Of a stretch of 64,000 nucleotides of DNA, positions 1 through 8,482 are shown piece after piece (position 1 is the first letter of the stretch; every line of letters starts with the position of its first letter). Source of the stretch: Scytolyngbya sp. HA4215-MV1 (GTDB lineage: Bacteria > Cyanobacteriota > Cyanobacteriia > Leptolyngbyales > Leptolyngbyaceae); assembly GCA_019359045.1 (NCBI GenBank), contig JAHHIA010000013.1:1-64000 (forward strand), read 5' to 3'. The position numbers and the translations under genes were made by a program. The notes beneath the pieces are model-generated. The model was not told the origin of the DNA. It made no database searches and saw only the letters and a list, made by a program, of their open reading frames with translations.

Positions 1-49
1 AGTTAGCAGCACAGCAGGTCGGTTCTGTCGGATGCTATACAAGAGCTTT

Positions 50-78
50 TTGAAAACGATTGGATAAAGCTCTATACT
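50..78 (+). promoter_or_regulatory. sigma70-type promoter of the aldolase gene
   Basis: A -35 box TTGAAA (50-55) and a -10 box TATACT (73-78) are separated by exactly 17 bases. Transcription would begin near 85, giving a leader of about 100 nt before the ATG at 188. This is a match to the consensus read by eye; no start-site data exist here. Confidence 0.55.
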
Positions 79-187
79 TTTCTTAATCTCTTAAGGCGCG
101 TTTCTGCATAAAAGTGTTAGGGCGTATCCTAAGAATTAAACTTCTCTAAAAAAGCTAGCTGACCACAAGACACTAGGAGGATTCCCT

Positions 188-1267
188 ATGGCGCTCGTAC
201 CGATGAGGCTGCTGCTGGACCATGCGGCTGAGAATGGCTACGGCATTCCTGCTTTTAACGTTAACAATATGGAGCAGATCCAGGCGATCATGCAGGCTGC
301 TCATGAAACTGATAGTCCTGTGATTTTGCAGGCTTCTCGCGGTGCTCGTAAATATGCGGGTGAAAATTTCCTCCGTCACCTAATTTTGGCAGCGATCGAG
401 ACCTATCCCCATATCCCCATCGTGATGCACCAGGATCACGGCAACGAGCCAGCAACCTGCTACTCGGCGATTAAAAATGGCTTTACCAGCGTTATGATGG
501 ATGGCTCTCTGGAAGCGGATGCAAAAACCCCTGCCAGTTTTGAGTACAACGTTCGCGTAACGGCTGAAGTGGTGAAAGTGGCTCACGCGATCGGAGCCAG
601 TGTAGAAGGCGAATTGGGCTGTCTGGGTTCTTTGGAAACTGGACAAGGCGACAAAGAAGACGGTCACGGCTTTGAAGGCACCCTATCTCATGACCAACTG
701 CTGACTGACCCCGATGAAGCGGTTCAGTTCGTAGAAGCTACTCAGGTGGATGCGTTAGCCGTTGCCATTGGCACCAGCCATGGTGCTTACAAATTTACCC
801 GCAAGCCGACAGGTGAAATTTTAGCAATCAGCCGCATCGAAGAAATTCATCGCCGCTTGCCTAACACTCACCTGGTTATGCACGGGTCTTCTTCCGTTCC
901 CGAAGATTTGATCGCACTGATCAACCAGTACGGTGGCGCAATTCCCGAAACCTACGGGGTACCCGTTGAAGAAATTCAAAAAGGTATTAAGAGCGGTGTA
1001 CGTAAAGTGAACATCGACACCGACAACCGTTTGGCAATCACGGCTGCGGTTCGCGAAGCCCTGGCGAAAGATGCGAAGGAATTTGACCCCCGTCACTTCC
1101 TCAAGCCTTCGATCAAATACATGCAGAAGGTTTGTGCCGATCGCTATCAGCAATTTGGCACGGCTGGAAACGCTAGCAAGATCAAGCAACTCAGTCTAGA
1201 AGAATATGCTGCGAAGTACGCTAAAGGCGAACTGAATGCAGTGACCAAGGCAACTGTTGCGGTCTAA
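188..1267 (+). CDS. fbaA: class II fructose-bisphosphate aldolase
   Basis: Zn-dependent aldolase that interconverts fructose-1,6-bisphosphate with dihydroxyacetone phosphate and glyceraldehyde-3-phosphate. In cyanobacteria the enzyme also makes sedoheptulose-1,7-bisphosphate for the Calvin cycle. The 359 residues match the usual length of the cyanobacterial class IIB enzyme. The motif MHQDHGN near residues 80-86 carries the catalytic Asp83 and a zinc ligand His84. A second metal-binding region, VMHGSSSVP, and the phosphate-binding [12 protein letters not shown] motif follow in the expected order. The start is secure: a strong AGGAGG lies 9 bases before the ATG. The gene stands alone between its own promoter (50-78) and a hairpin terminator (1302-1330), so it is probably monocistronic. 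Cytoplasmic. Confidence 0.97.
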   Translation: MALVPMRLLLDHAAENGYGIPAFNVNNMEQIQAIMQAAHETDSPVILQASRGARKYAGENFLRHLILAAIETYPHIPIVMHQDHGNEPATCYSAIKNGFTSVMMDGSLEADAKTPASFEYNVRVTAEVVKVAHAIGASVEGELGCLGSLETGQGDKEDGHGFEGTLSHDQLLTDPDEAVQFVEATQVDALAVAIGTSHGAYKFTRKPTGEILAISRIEEIHRRLPNTHLVMHGSSSVPEDLIALINQYGGAIPETYGVPVEEIQKGIKSGVRKVNIDTDNRLAITAAVREALAKDAKEFDPRHFLKPSIKYMQKVCADRYQQFGTAGNASKIKQLSLEEYAAKYAKGELNAVTKATVAV

Positions 1268-1301
1268 GCGATTAATCGTCTGAGTGTTTCATTCTTGTTA
1301 G

Positions 1302-1330
1302 AAAACCGGGTAGCAATACTACCCGGTTTT
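1302..1330 (+). terminator. intrinsic terminator after the aldolase gene
   Basis: A perfect 12-bp stem (AAAACCGGGTAG paired with CTACCCGGTTTT) with a 5-nt loop is followed by a short T run. It lies 35 nt past the stop codon. Because the stem begins with A's, it could also stop leftward transcription coming from the permease gene at 1409. Confidence 0.85.
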
Positions 1331-1408
1331 TAGTTGCTCTTTTGTTCAACTCAAACCCATTGCAATCCTTTGTCACGAACGGAATCAATACCAAGTGCAG
1401 CCGTTTTT

Positions 1409-2191
1409 CTAGCTAGACGCGCTCGTATAAAATCGCAAAGCAAACTTCCAAAACTGGTGCGAAGCAAACAGAAGAAAAATCGCCAATCCAGCAGCTGCGA
1501 TCGTCCAACCTATTTCTCCCCTACCCAAAATCACTTCAGCGGGGATTGTGGTTAAAAACGCAACAGGGACTACAAACGTAAAGAAAAATCGGTAGGCAAC
1601 TGGATATGCCGCGATCGGGAAGCGTCCAGCCTCTGTCAAACTCCGTAACACCTCTGTAACATTATAGATTTTGACAAACCAAATACTGGTTGCGCCTAAC
1701 ATGAACCAGAGGCTATAGAGAATGATTGCTCCCAGCACCAGCGGTATAACGCCTGCTAGATAATCTTGGCAGCTTAACCCCAATCTTGCTCCAGCGTATA
1801 GCACCAGGCAAATGCCAAATAACAAATCGGACATACCCCAGGGTGAGAGTGTGTGGGTCGAGAGCCAAAACTGAGAATTAATAGGCTTTAAGAGGACAAA
1901 ATCCAGGGTCCCTTGCTGGATGTGGCGCACAATTCGGTTCAGATTGGGAGACAAAAAGGTACTGGAAAAGCCTTGCAATAAAGTAAAAATTCCCATGACC
2001 ACTAACGACTCTTCCCAGCGCCATCCTTCAAAGGTGTAGCCGCCTTGATAAAACAAAGACAACCCCACCAGGTTGCCGACGAGTCCCCCCAAACTGCTCA
2101 ACGCTGCCAGAAAAAAGTTAATCCGATACTCCAACTCAGCCGCAATTGCAGTCGCCCAAAATAATCTCAGTACTTGCCAATAACGTTTCAT
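1409..2191 (-). CDS. ABC-2 family transporter permease (DUF990-like)
   Basis: Membrane subunit of an ABC exporter of the ABC-2 type. About six hydrophobic segments are visible in 260 residues, and the protein opens with a cytoplasmic start MKRYWQVLRLFW typical of the ABC-2 proteins once called DUF990. Reading could begin upstream at 2239, but the ATG at 2191 fits the family's usual N-terminus better. Family members normally work with a second permease of the same type and a separate ATPase; neither is next to it here, so the partners must lie elsewhere. The substrate is unknown; the family is often linked to export of lipids, polysaccharides or antibiotics. Confidence 0.8.
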   Translation of the reverse strand: MKRYWQVLRLFWATAIAAELEYRINFFLAALSSLGGLVGNLVGLSLFYQGGYTFEGWRWEESLVVMGIFTLLQGFSSTFLSPNLNRIVRHIQQGTLDFVLLKPINSQFWLSTHTLSPWGMSDLLFGICLVLYAGARLGLSCQDYLAGVIPLVLGAIILYSLWFMLGATSIWFVKIYNVTEVLRSLTEAGRFPIAAYPVAYRFFFTFVVPVAFLTTIPAEVILGRGEIGWTIAAAGLAIFLLFASHQFWKFALRFYTSASS

Positions 2192-2640
2192 TCGACTCTG
2201 CCACGCGATCGCTGCTTCGACCATATCACAGTGACTCATCTCCTGATGAGAGGGCAGATTTTAGAGGGACAGGGGTTGAGCACAGATTTTTGTGTCGATC
2301 GTAGTGTGAGCAACCCGCTCATAACGGAGACCAACCTGAAAACCCATACAGTCTTTTTTAACCAGCCCTTAATCAGCTTCGATGCTGACTGGGCACAAAA
2401 TAACGCCCTCAAACCAGGTTCTACCAAGACAAGACCTATAATTTTTAAAGTTTTTCTACCCCCTTGTATGCGAGTTTTATACAATCGTTAACTTTGTTCT
2501 CGCAGGTGCGATCTCCCTGAGGATTGGAGTTATTCTAAGAGCATGAAGTTGATCAGCTTCCCAAGTAAAGCAAATCGTTCATTGCCCAATAAAGAGGAGG
2601 TTAAATATTAGTTCCTCAGTCAATTTATTGGATTGGATTA

Positions 2641-2669
2641 TTGACAGGATTCAGTGTGGCTCTTATCAG
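2641..2669 (+). promoter_or_regulatory. candidate promoter of a small RNA
   Basis: TTGACA (2641-2646) matches the -35 consensus exactly. TATCAG (2664-2669) follows after 17 bases as a weaker -10 box. No protein gene follows on this strand, but a terminator hairpin ends about 200 nt downstream. Confidence 0.35.
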
Positions 2670-2675
2670 TTCCCT

Positions 2676-2875
2676 TTGCAAAAGATAGGGAGCGCTGTAG
2701 CTGAAATCTATCTGACTTTATGCGGATTGCTAGAGTCCCCTCTTCAGCACAACTCCGGGCAAACTCAACCTATGAAGAGGGAGCCGTTTCAAGAGTCCTA
2801 ATGAAATACTGTTGTTGCTCTTCAAAATAGCCTTGGCTTTGATAGCCCTTCTCATCTAGAGGAGGGCTATCGTTT
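2676..2875 (+). ncRNA. candidate structured non-coding RNA of about 200 nt
   Basis: The call is built from three visible parts: a promoter-like pair just upstream, an internal hairpin with a 9-bp stem (2738-2746 with 2773-2781), and a 13-bp terminator stem followed by GTTTTG at the 3' end. No open reading frame of note lies inside. The size is near that of 6S RNA, but no diagnostic 6S secondary structure could be recognised by eye, so no family is assigned. Confidence 0.3.
2841..2871 (+). terminator. hairpin terminator
   Basis: GATAGCCCTTCTC pairs with GAGGAGGGCTATC (13 bp with one T-G wobble) around a 5-nt loop and is followed by a T tract. It would end the candidate small RNA on this strand. 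Confidence 0.65.
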
Positions 2876-2940
2876 TGGGGTGGCCAGCTTGCCTCTCAAG
2901 GTGCAATTTGCTTGGAATTGTATAGCCCTTTTCAAGATTC

Positions 2941-2980
2941 TGAAGTACAGTGAGGGGGCTTTGCACACCTCTGTACTTCA
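2941..2980. repeat. 10-bp inverted repeat
   Basis: TGAAGTACAG (2941-2950) and CTGTACTTCA (2971-2980) form a perfect stem, extended by AGG/CCT after a 2-nt bulge. It lies just past the leftward small gene at 3003 and may stop its transcript, although no T run follows on that strand. Confidence 0.5.
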
Positions 2981-3002
2981 CTCAGGTGAAAACTGCTACA
3001 GA

Positions 3003-3212
3003 TCATGAACCGATCGAAAAAATTCCCTGGCTCAAGGCGATCGGGACAAAGGCAATTAGGGCAATATAAGCAACCCAAAGTAATCCCTGAGTGGCGCAAC
3101 AAAACGCATAGCTAAAGAGTTCGATTGTCGAAGGATTAACTGGCAATTCTTGTGAAATGATCTGATGCTTAGCTTGAGGAATCGATCCTTTGATCTCAGC
3201 GATATAACTCAT
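3003..3212 (-). CDS. small hypothetical membrane protein
   Basis: A 69-residue frame with a polar first half and one long hydrophobic segment near the C-terminus (GLLWVAYIALIAFVPIALSQG), which would make a single membrane helix. Two starts are possible, ATG at 3212 (used here) or at 3242. The ribosome-binding site is weak for either. It lies 95 bases beyond the end of the leftward exporter gene at 3308, so it could be the last gene of that transcript. I do not recognise a family. The membrane segment and lack of an overlapping gene make it plausible, but it may not be translated. Confidence 0.4.
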   Translation of the reverse strand: MSYIAEIKGSIPQAKHQIISQELPVNPSTIELFSYAFCCATQGLLWVAYIALIAFVPIALSQGIFSIGS

Positions 3213-3307
3213 GGATAAATGCCTAAGTATCACAATATCCAAAGTATATGAAGAGATTCTTAAGAAAGAAAGATCTTGGCAATTTGCTTTTGAAATTCGA
3301 TTGATAA

Positions 3308-4498
3308 CTAACGATTATTTGCGGGTATGACTTGATAGCGTTGACGAGTGGCGATCGCCACCACCAGCACACCCAAAGTCAAGATTCCTGCCAGATACAA
3401 AGGATATGCGTAAGTTTCTGGATGGGCTTGGTGAATCAACATCCCAGCAATCACGGGTCCAAATGCATTGGAAACCCCTAAGTAAGACGCATTCAACCCC
3501 AGTACAACCCCTTGATCTTTGGCATTTGCATTCAATGAAATCAATGAACTAACCATCGGTTGTACCAATGAATTGAATAACGAAAATAGGATGGCGACAC
3601 AGATAAAATAGGTAACATTTTGCCAAACTGGCATAAGCAAAAATGAGGTGCTGCGAATCAACAAACTCAGGAATAGAATGATGACTAGACTGAATTTTTT
3701 GGTCAGAATCGAAATTCCCCAAGTTTGCATTAAAACGCCCAATAAACCAAAAATCAAAAACATTAGGGTGAGGGATTCTTTGGTCTGATGCAAGACATGA
3801 ATAAAATAGGGTTGAAAGGCGTAGGTAAAGATGGTGAAGGTTGTACCAATCAAGAAGTTGAGAATGAAGAGAATCCCCACTCTGGGAAAGGTTAGACCTT
3901 TGATCAAGTTTTTAAGACCCAAATCAAAAAAGTGAGTTTTTGGGGGTGTTTTGGTTGTCAGGCTCTCTGGCAACCAGAAGAGGGTAATCAGCAAGGCAAT
4001 GAGTGCGATCGCCCCTGCAACTAAAAATGCCGCTCCCAAGGAAAACTGTTGGGCAACCAGACTAATGGCAGGACCCAGCACAAACCCCAACCCAAACGCC
4101 GCACCATTAATACCAAACCCCCTGGCTCGGTTCTCAGGCGTGGTGACATCCGAGATCACAGCTTGAGCAACCGAGGCATTGCCGCCCGTAATCCCATCCA
4201 GGAATCGGGCAAAAAAGAGGAGCCAAGCAGTGGATGCGGTTCCTGCAATTAAATTGGCGACAACAGTGCCCAATAAACTGATGATGAGTAAGGGTTTTCT
4301 GCCGAAGCGATCGGACAATTTACCAATCACAGGTGTGGCAAAAAACTGGGCGATGGCATAAGTTGAAAACAGAAGGCTGGTCTGAAAATCATTGAGACCA
4401 AATTGTCTGCCGTACAGATAGATGACCGGAATCAGGATAGTCAGGCTGAGTGAGTTAATCAGTGAAATCAGGGCGATGATCCAAAAATGGCGATTCAT
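3308..4498 (-). CDS. MFS drug-efflux-type transporter (TetA-like)
   Basis: A major facilitator with 396 residues and about twelve hydrophobic segments, the normal size for the drug:H+ antiporter-1 family. The conserved motif A between helices 2 and 3 is clear (GKLSDRFGRKPLL). A motif-C-like glycine/proline-rich stretch (GFGLGFVLGPAIS type) marks helix 5 and is typical of exporters. It is expected in the inner membrane, using the proton gradient to expel a small molecule. The substrate cannot be read from the sequence. The start ATG at 4498 is the only good one. It lies 46 bases beyond the leftward TPR gene and may be co-transcribed with it. Confidence 0.9.
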   Translation of the reverse strand: MNRHFWIIALISLINSLSLTILIPVIYLYGRQFGLNDFQTSLLFSTYAIAQFFATPVIGKLSDRFGRKPLLIISLLGTVVANLIAGTASTAWLLFFARFLDGITGGNASVAQAVISDVTTPENRARGFGINGAAFGLGFVLGPAISLVAQQFSLGAAFLVAGAIALIALLITLFWLPESLTTKTPPKTHFFDLGLKNLIKGLTFPRVGILFILNFLIGTTFTIFTYAFQPYFIHVLHQTKESLTLMFLIFGLLGVLMQTWGISILTKKFSLVIILFLSLLIRSTSFLLMPVWQNVTYFICVAILFSLFNSLVQPMVSSLISLNANAKDQGVVLGLNASYLGVSNAFGPVIAGMLIHQAHPETYAYPLYLAGILTLGVLVVAIATRQRYQVIPANNR

Positions 4499-4544
4499 GC
4501 TGGCAGGAAGAATGGTCTGTTCGTCATCCTACCGTGTCTATTGG

Positions 4545-5336
4545 CTAAGCCATGTTTCTGAGCATCTTTTCTGCCTTTTTTACCCAACGTAAATTCTTGC
4601 GATAGTGAAACGTTGGCGACGCTTTGACCTTTGCGAGCATTGTTTCCAGACAGTTCCGAGCAGCTTGGATATCGCCTTCTTGCTGCTGAATCGTTGCCAG
4701 CATCATGCAAGATTCTGGATGGCTCCAGTACTTCACGTCTTTTTCCAGATGGGTTTTGGCGATTTGCCAATCTTGTAGTTCAAATAAGGCTCTGCCGTAC
4801 AACAAAGAAGCTTCTCCACACTTGTAGTCGGCATCGAGGGCTATTAGCAACTCCAGATGGGTTCTCGCATCACTAAAACGGTTTTGTTGCATTTCGATAA
4901 ATGCCAATCCCCACAGCGCATTCGGGTTCTTGGGGTCTTTGTCTAACGCTTGCTGATAGGCGTTGATAGCTTTCTCAAAATCCCCAATTTCGCTCAGGAC
5001 GTTGCCTAACGCGACATCTTGATGGGCTTTGCCGATATTTTTGACCGCTGCTTCTGCTTTCCACAACGCTTGACGCAGCGTCCAGCGCTTGAAATAATTT
5101 GGCATCGGCAAATTCATCTGGGGCAAGCGATGAAACAGGAAATAAATGACCGCACCTGGAAAATTCAAAAAAATTAAAATCCATAACCAGGTGTTTCTTT
5201 CTGGGTCATTGCGAACACAGTCAAAAATCATCAACATCCAGAACCCGGTGGTTAGAAAAGCCAGAACCCCTATCATCAGCCAAACCCTCTTTGGGAGTGC
5301 GACGCTAATTTTGCAAAATGCAGACTTAGCCAACAT
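4545..5336 (-). CDS. PLDc_N-like two-helix membrane domain fused to TPR repeats
   Basis: The protein has two parts. Residues ~20-80 hold two hydrophobic helices separated by a short polar turn (DCVRNDPERNTW, then the helix ending in FPGAVIYFLFHRLPQ). This pattern resembles the phospholipase D N-terminal membrane domain (PLDc_N), here without any PLD catalytic domain. The remainder is helical with at least three tetratricopeptide repeats; DFEKAINAYQQALDKDPKNP is a textbook unit. TPRs bind other proteins, so this is probably an inner-membrane scaffold with its repeats in the cytoplasm. ATG at 5336 is preferred; a TTG at 5375 would add 13 residues. Function unknown. Confidence 0.8.
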   Translation of the reverse strand: MLAKSAFCKISVALPKRVWLMIGVLAFLTTGFWMLMIFDCVRNDPERNTWLWILIFLNFPGAVIYFLFHRLPQMNLPMPNYFKRWTLRQALWKAEAAVKNIGKAHQDVALGNVLSEIGDFEKAINAYQQALDKDPKNPNALWGLAFIEMQQNRFSDARTHLELLIALDADYKCGEASLLYGRALFELQDWQIAKTHLEKDVKYWSHPESCMMLATIQQQEGDIQAARNCLETMLAKVKASPTFHYRKNLRWVKKAEKMLRNMA

Positions 5337-5560
5337 GGATTCAGCAACTCGTACTGAATTGATTGGGCTACCCAAAATCTACCGTGCCATAGAGTAGATA
5401 CAGTTCTATGAGTAACTTTCCCAAAATTAACAAAAAATTATTCTAGTGAAGTTGAAACCAGTGAACTCAAGCAATTGGTTATATTCTTTTGTGTAGCCCC
5501 CTTAGCAGCAGAGGCATCGGCAACCATTGAACCCGAACCGTTATGCAGCGATCGCGACTC

Positions 5561-6286
5561 TTACTTAGCTGTAATTTCACTTGCGATGCCATTTAGCAAC
5601 TTTGATAGCTCATACGGACGACTCAACATCGCTGTATGTCCTGTATTGAGGGTTAAAATCTGTGCTCCAATGTTGGCTGCCATTTCATCCTGCTTTGATG
5701 GAGGCAAGAGTCCCTGATCCTGGAGCAACTTAATGTAGGTGCAAGGAACCGACGGCATTTGTAGCCGTGACACTGGCTCATAAAAGAGTGCAGGTGGCTC
5801 TGGATGTTTACCACCCGCCAAGACTTGTTGAATGGTTGCCTCATCCAGGTCATTGCACAGGGTTTTCCGCATATCTTCCTCCACCGCTGGATTCATGAAG
5901 GAAAGATTCCACGCCATTAATCGCAACCACACTGCTATTCCAAAACGTTCAGATGGACGAAAAATGGAAATTGCCGAACTCCCTTCTGGCGGGATATTGG
6001 CTCCTACAAAAATGATATGGACCACCCGTTGGGGCAACAACGTTGCAACGGTCGGGGCAAGAATACCACCAATCGAATGGGCAACTAAAATCACTCGCTT
6101 AAAGCCCACCGATTCAATTTGCGACTGAATGTACGTTGCAGAATCAGTAATCGTCAATCGGTTCAGGTTTCTGCCTGGAGCCGCACGACGCACAGCCAGC
6201 GCAGGAAAATCGAGCAGTGGAGTGATGCGCTCCCAAACCCAGGTATCAAGGCCACCGCCATGAATGAGGACGAAAGCTAAATCCAT
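5561..6286 (-). CDS. alpha/beta hydrolase
   Basis: A 241-residue alpha/beta-hydrolase fold protein. It opens with the oxyanion-hole strand FVLIHGGG and has the nucleophile elbow VAHSIGG, so the catalytic Ser follows His. An Asp and a late His (NTGHTAM near the C-terminus) complete a plausible triad. The size and layout match the esterase/salicylate-esterase-like group. ATG at 6286 is chosen because GGGGAG lies just ahead of it and the next gene ends 14 bases upstream. It is translated in tandem with the SnoaL-like gene, suggesting a shared small-molecule pathway, but the substrate is unknown. Confidence 0.88.
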   Translation of the reverse strand: MDLAFVLIHGGGLDTWVWERITPLLDFPALAVRRAAPGRNLNRLTITDSATYIQSQIESVGFKRVILVAHSIGGILAPTVATLLPQRVVHIIFVGANIPPEGSSAISIFRPSERFGIAVWLRLMAWNLSFMNPAVEEDMRKTLCNDLDEATIQQVLAGGKHPEPPALFYEPVSRLQMPSVPCTYIKLLQDQGLLPPSKQDEMAANIGAQILTLNTGHTAMLSRPYELSKLLNGIASEITAK

Positions 6287-6300
6287 ATCGCACTCCCCGA

Positions 6301-6711
6301 TTAAACTGCACTCAACTGCTGGCAAAGACCGAATTGATCCAAGGTTGCCCATCGCTCGCAAATCCGACCCTCCCGAATCCGCCACACTACAATTCCTTTC
6401 AAAATGAAGCGCTTACCAGTTGCTGGAATACCAAATAGTGGACCGGTGTGGGTGCCCTGCCAGGTATTGCGAACAACCACGCGATCGCCCTCGGCAATGA
6501 TGTCTTCGATCGTGACGTGCAGGTCGGGACAGTTCTGGTGTAGTCCACTGATGTGTTGGCGAACACCTTCTAAACCGGGCGCAAGACCTGGTGCGGCTTC
6601 GTGGTCGATAAAGTCAGCCGCCATGTCAGAATCAATCACCGCGAGATTTTTGTGATTAATCAGCTCTTCAAACTGCCGCCGGACAAGCCTTTTGTTGGTT
6701 TCAAGATCCAT
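6301..6711 (-). CDS. SnoaL-like ester cyclase family protein
   Basis: A 136-residue cone-shaped NTF2-like fold of the SnoaL/ester cyclase group. It has the conserved order NKxLVRRxFEELINHKNL, then FIDHEA, then a strand pair around GDRVVVRNTWQGTHTGPLFGIP and the C-terminal strand GRICERWATLD. Members act on small hydrophobic molecules or have no known activity; several secondary-metabolism cyclases belong here. ATG at 6711 is preferred over an upstream start because the homologous part begins there and AGGAGAG precedes it. It is followed after 14 bases by an alpha/beta hydrolase, so the two form an operon. Confidence 0.88.
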   Translation of the reverse strand: MDLETNKRLVRRQFEELINHKNLAVIDSDMAADFIDHEAAPGLAPGLEGVRQHISGLHQNCPDLHVTIEDIIAEGDRVVVRNTWQGTHTGPLFGIPATGKRFILKGIVVWRIREGRICERWATLDQFGLCQQLSAV

Positions 6712-6863
6712 ATCCAATGTGCTCTCCTGGTGTGTGGAGTATTGATAATCGATTGATGAGCAATTCCACATTGCCATAGCTTGGCTATGTTCTAAATATG
6801 TTGTTGGCATTTTTGAAACACTACCAAGACGATCGCTGATCGTAAACAGCCACCTTGCCAAAA

Positions 6864-8201
6864 TTACCCTTCATTCATATTGCGGTAAGTTGCAACTGCA
6901 GAAGGGGAAATTCGATTGAGATAGCGGAAAATCCAGTATTTGAAAATCGTGTCGAGAATCACCGGAAACGTTGCGATGAACAGGAAGATGAAATCGCGAT
7001 TAGCGGGTAAGCCTAAGTGCCGAGAAACCCCTTCCAGCAAAACTTCCCAGCCGTGCGGTGAGTGAAAGCCGACAAACATATCGGTAAACAGAATGATAAT
7101 AAATGCCTTGGCACTGTCACTCAGTCCATACACAGTTTCATCGATAAAAGATTTGAGGATAGCAATTTCTCGCTTATTAGTCGCAACCACAACCACAAAA
7201 GCAATTACAGAGAGAAGATCAGCAAACACATTGGCGATCGCGTCACTTCCTTCATCTCGATACTCGCGCTCAATTTCCTCAGCTTTTTCCTTCAGTTTTG
7301 TTTCAATTTCTTCCTGTGACAGAGGCGGCGCTTTAATTAAGTTTTGGAATTTCAGCTTTTCTTCAAATTTTTGCAGTTCTGCAAAAGCTTCTTCTTCGAG
7401 TTCAAAATTGATGAAAGTTGCGGCTGTTTCGGCAGCTCTCACTTGATGAACCATGGGTTCAAATAAGAAATTTTTAGATAATTGTTGAGTTAATAGAGGA
7501 ACGATGATGAGCAGCAGGATAAAGCGGACTGAAATTACCGTTTTAACTTTGGAATTGCGAAAGCTTTGAATCATCTGATCTTCAGATTTTGGATCGAGTT
7601 CTCGCTTAATTCGGTTCAGTGTTCCTAGAATCGAGCGCGGCAATACTCCTGTTTTGTCGAGTACACTGTCATTATTATCAATCGCGTCTGGATTGGGGCG
7701 AGACCCTAGGTCGTTGTCAAATCGATTATCAAAACTTGGATTGAGAGAAGAGACTGATTCAATGGGAACTAAAGCAGAAGAAACGGTTCTTTCAGGTTTA
7801 TACTTATCCAGAATCTCATCAATGAATTTGAGTTTTTCTAGGATGATGGAAGGCTGGTCTCTAGCTTCGCTGGCATACCGATTGGCAGCAGCCGAATTAG
7901 TCACTGTGGCAATTTGATTGGAAAGATTGACAACGGAACGACTGGTTTTAAATTCTGTTAAACGAATTTTGGCAATTTTCAGGTAATTTTGTAATTCAGC
8001 TTGAAAAAAAGCCAGCGCATTGTCGCTATAGCGATTGGATGCTGCTGATATTTTGCTACCATCAAAATGTTCGTCTTCGATCGCTTTAATCTTCAGTGCC
8101 GCATCATAAGCTTGATCCAAAGCTCTTTCGGGCGTTGAATAAAACCATCGGTTGGCATTGCGAAAGGATTGTTTTAAGGTGTTGAAAACAGATAGTTGCA
8201 T
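6864..8201 (-). CDS. pxcA: proton extrusion protein PxcA (CotA/CemA family)
   Basis: A cyanobacterial inner-membrane protein needed for light-induced proton release and related to the chloroplast envelope protein CemA. The 445 residues contain a long polar N-terminal half, typical of PxcA and absent from plastid CemA. The C-terminal half has about four hydrophobic segments. The conserved C-terminal signature is present: FHSPHGWEVLLEG, then HLGLP, then FPVILDTIFKYWIFRYLNRISPSA (shown in pieces). A charged stretch rich in Glu and Lys precedes the second membrane segment. The start ATG at 8201 is clear. It probably heads the leftward group containing the SnoaL-like and hydrolase genes, though 152 bases separate them. 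Confidence 0.93.
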   Translation of the reverse strand: MQLSVFNTLKQSFRNANRWFYSTPERALDQAYDAALKIKAIEDEHFDGSKISAASNRYSDNALAFFQAELQNYLKIAKIRLTEFKTSRSVVNLSNQIATVTNSAAANRYASEARDQPSIILEKLKFIDEILDKYKPERTVSSALVPIESVSSLNPSFDNRFDNDLGSRPNPDAIDNNDSVLDKTGVLPRSILGTLNRIKRELDPKSEDQMIQSFRNSKVKTVISVRFILLLIIVPLLTQQLSKNFLFEPMVHQVRAAETAATFINFELEEEAFAELQKFEEKLKFQNLIKAPPLSQEEIETKLKEKAEEIEREYRDEGSDAIANVFADLLSVIAFVVVVATNKREIAILKSFIDETVYGLSDSAKAFIIILFTDMFVGFHSPHGWEVLLEGVSRHLGLPANRDFIFLFIATFPVILDTIFKYWIFRYLNRISPSAVATYRNMNEG

Positions 8202-8482
8202 AACAAAAAAATCATCAGACTAATCGCTTCTGTGGCATTCCCCAAGCATTTGTGAGATAGCGGAATGAGAGGTCAAAGGGCAAGGATGGAGAAAAAGTTG
8301 CAATCACTCTCTACAAAATGAAATGAATTCATTGACACCGGCTGCCCATCCTCACAAAGTCTGGTCAGTTTTTTAACTGTAGCGCTTCTGAGAAAGATGA
8401 AATGATGCCAAGAGAACAAACATATTCTAGAGTTCAGGCGCTAGAGTACAAGGTATCTTAATGAATTTAACAGAGGAGCCTG

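Larger units (their letters stand above)
2192..3002. other. gene-poor stretch with several strong hairpins
   Basis: No convincing protein gene is visible in about 800 bases. Short open frames at 2236-2484 overlap the permease region, have low complexity and resemble nothing. The right half holds a promoter-like pair (2641-2669), a 9-bp stem CCCTCTTCA/TGAAGAGGG (2738-2781), a terminator hairpin (2841-2871) and a 10-bp inverted repeat (2941-2980). These are better explained by a structured RNA gene than by coding sequence. Confidence 0.5.

Noticed and set aside
2236-2484. 82-codon frame upstream of the ABC-2 permease
   Set aside because: Overlaps the possible permease leader, is rich in Lys and Leu without domain features, and a matching frame exists on the other strand.
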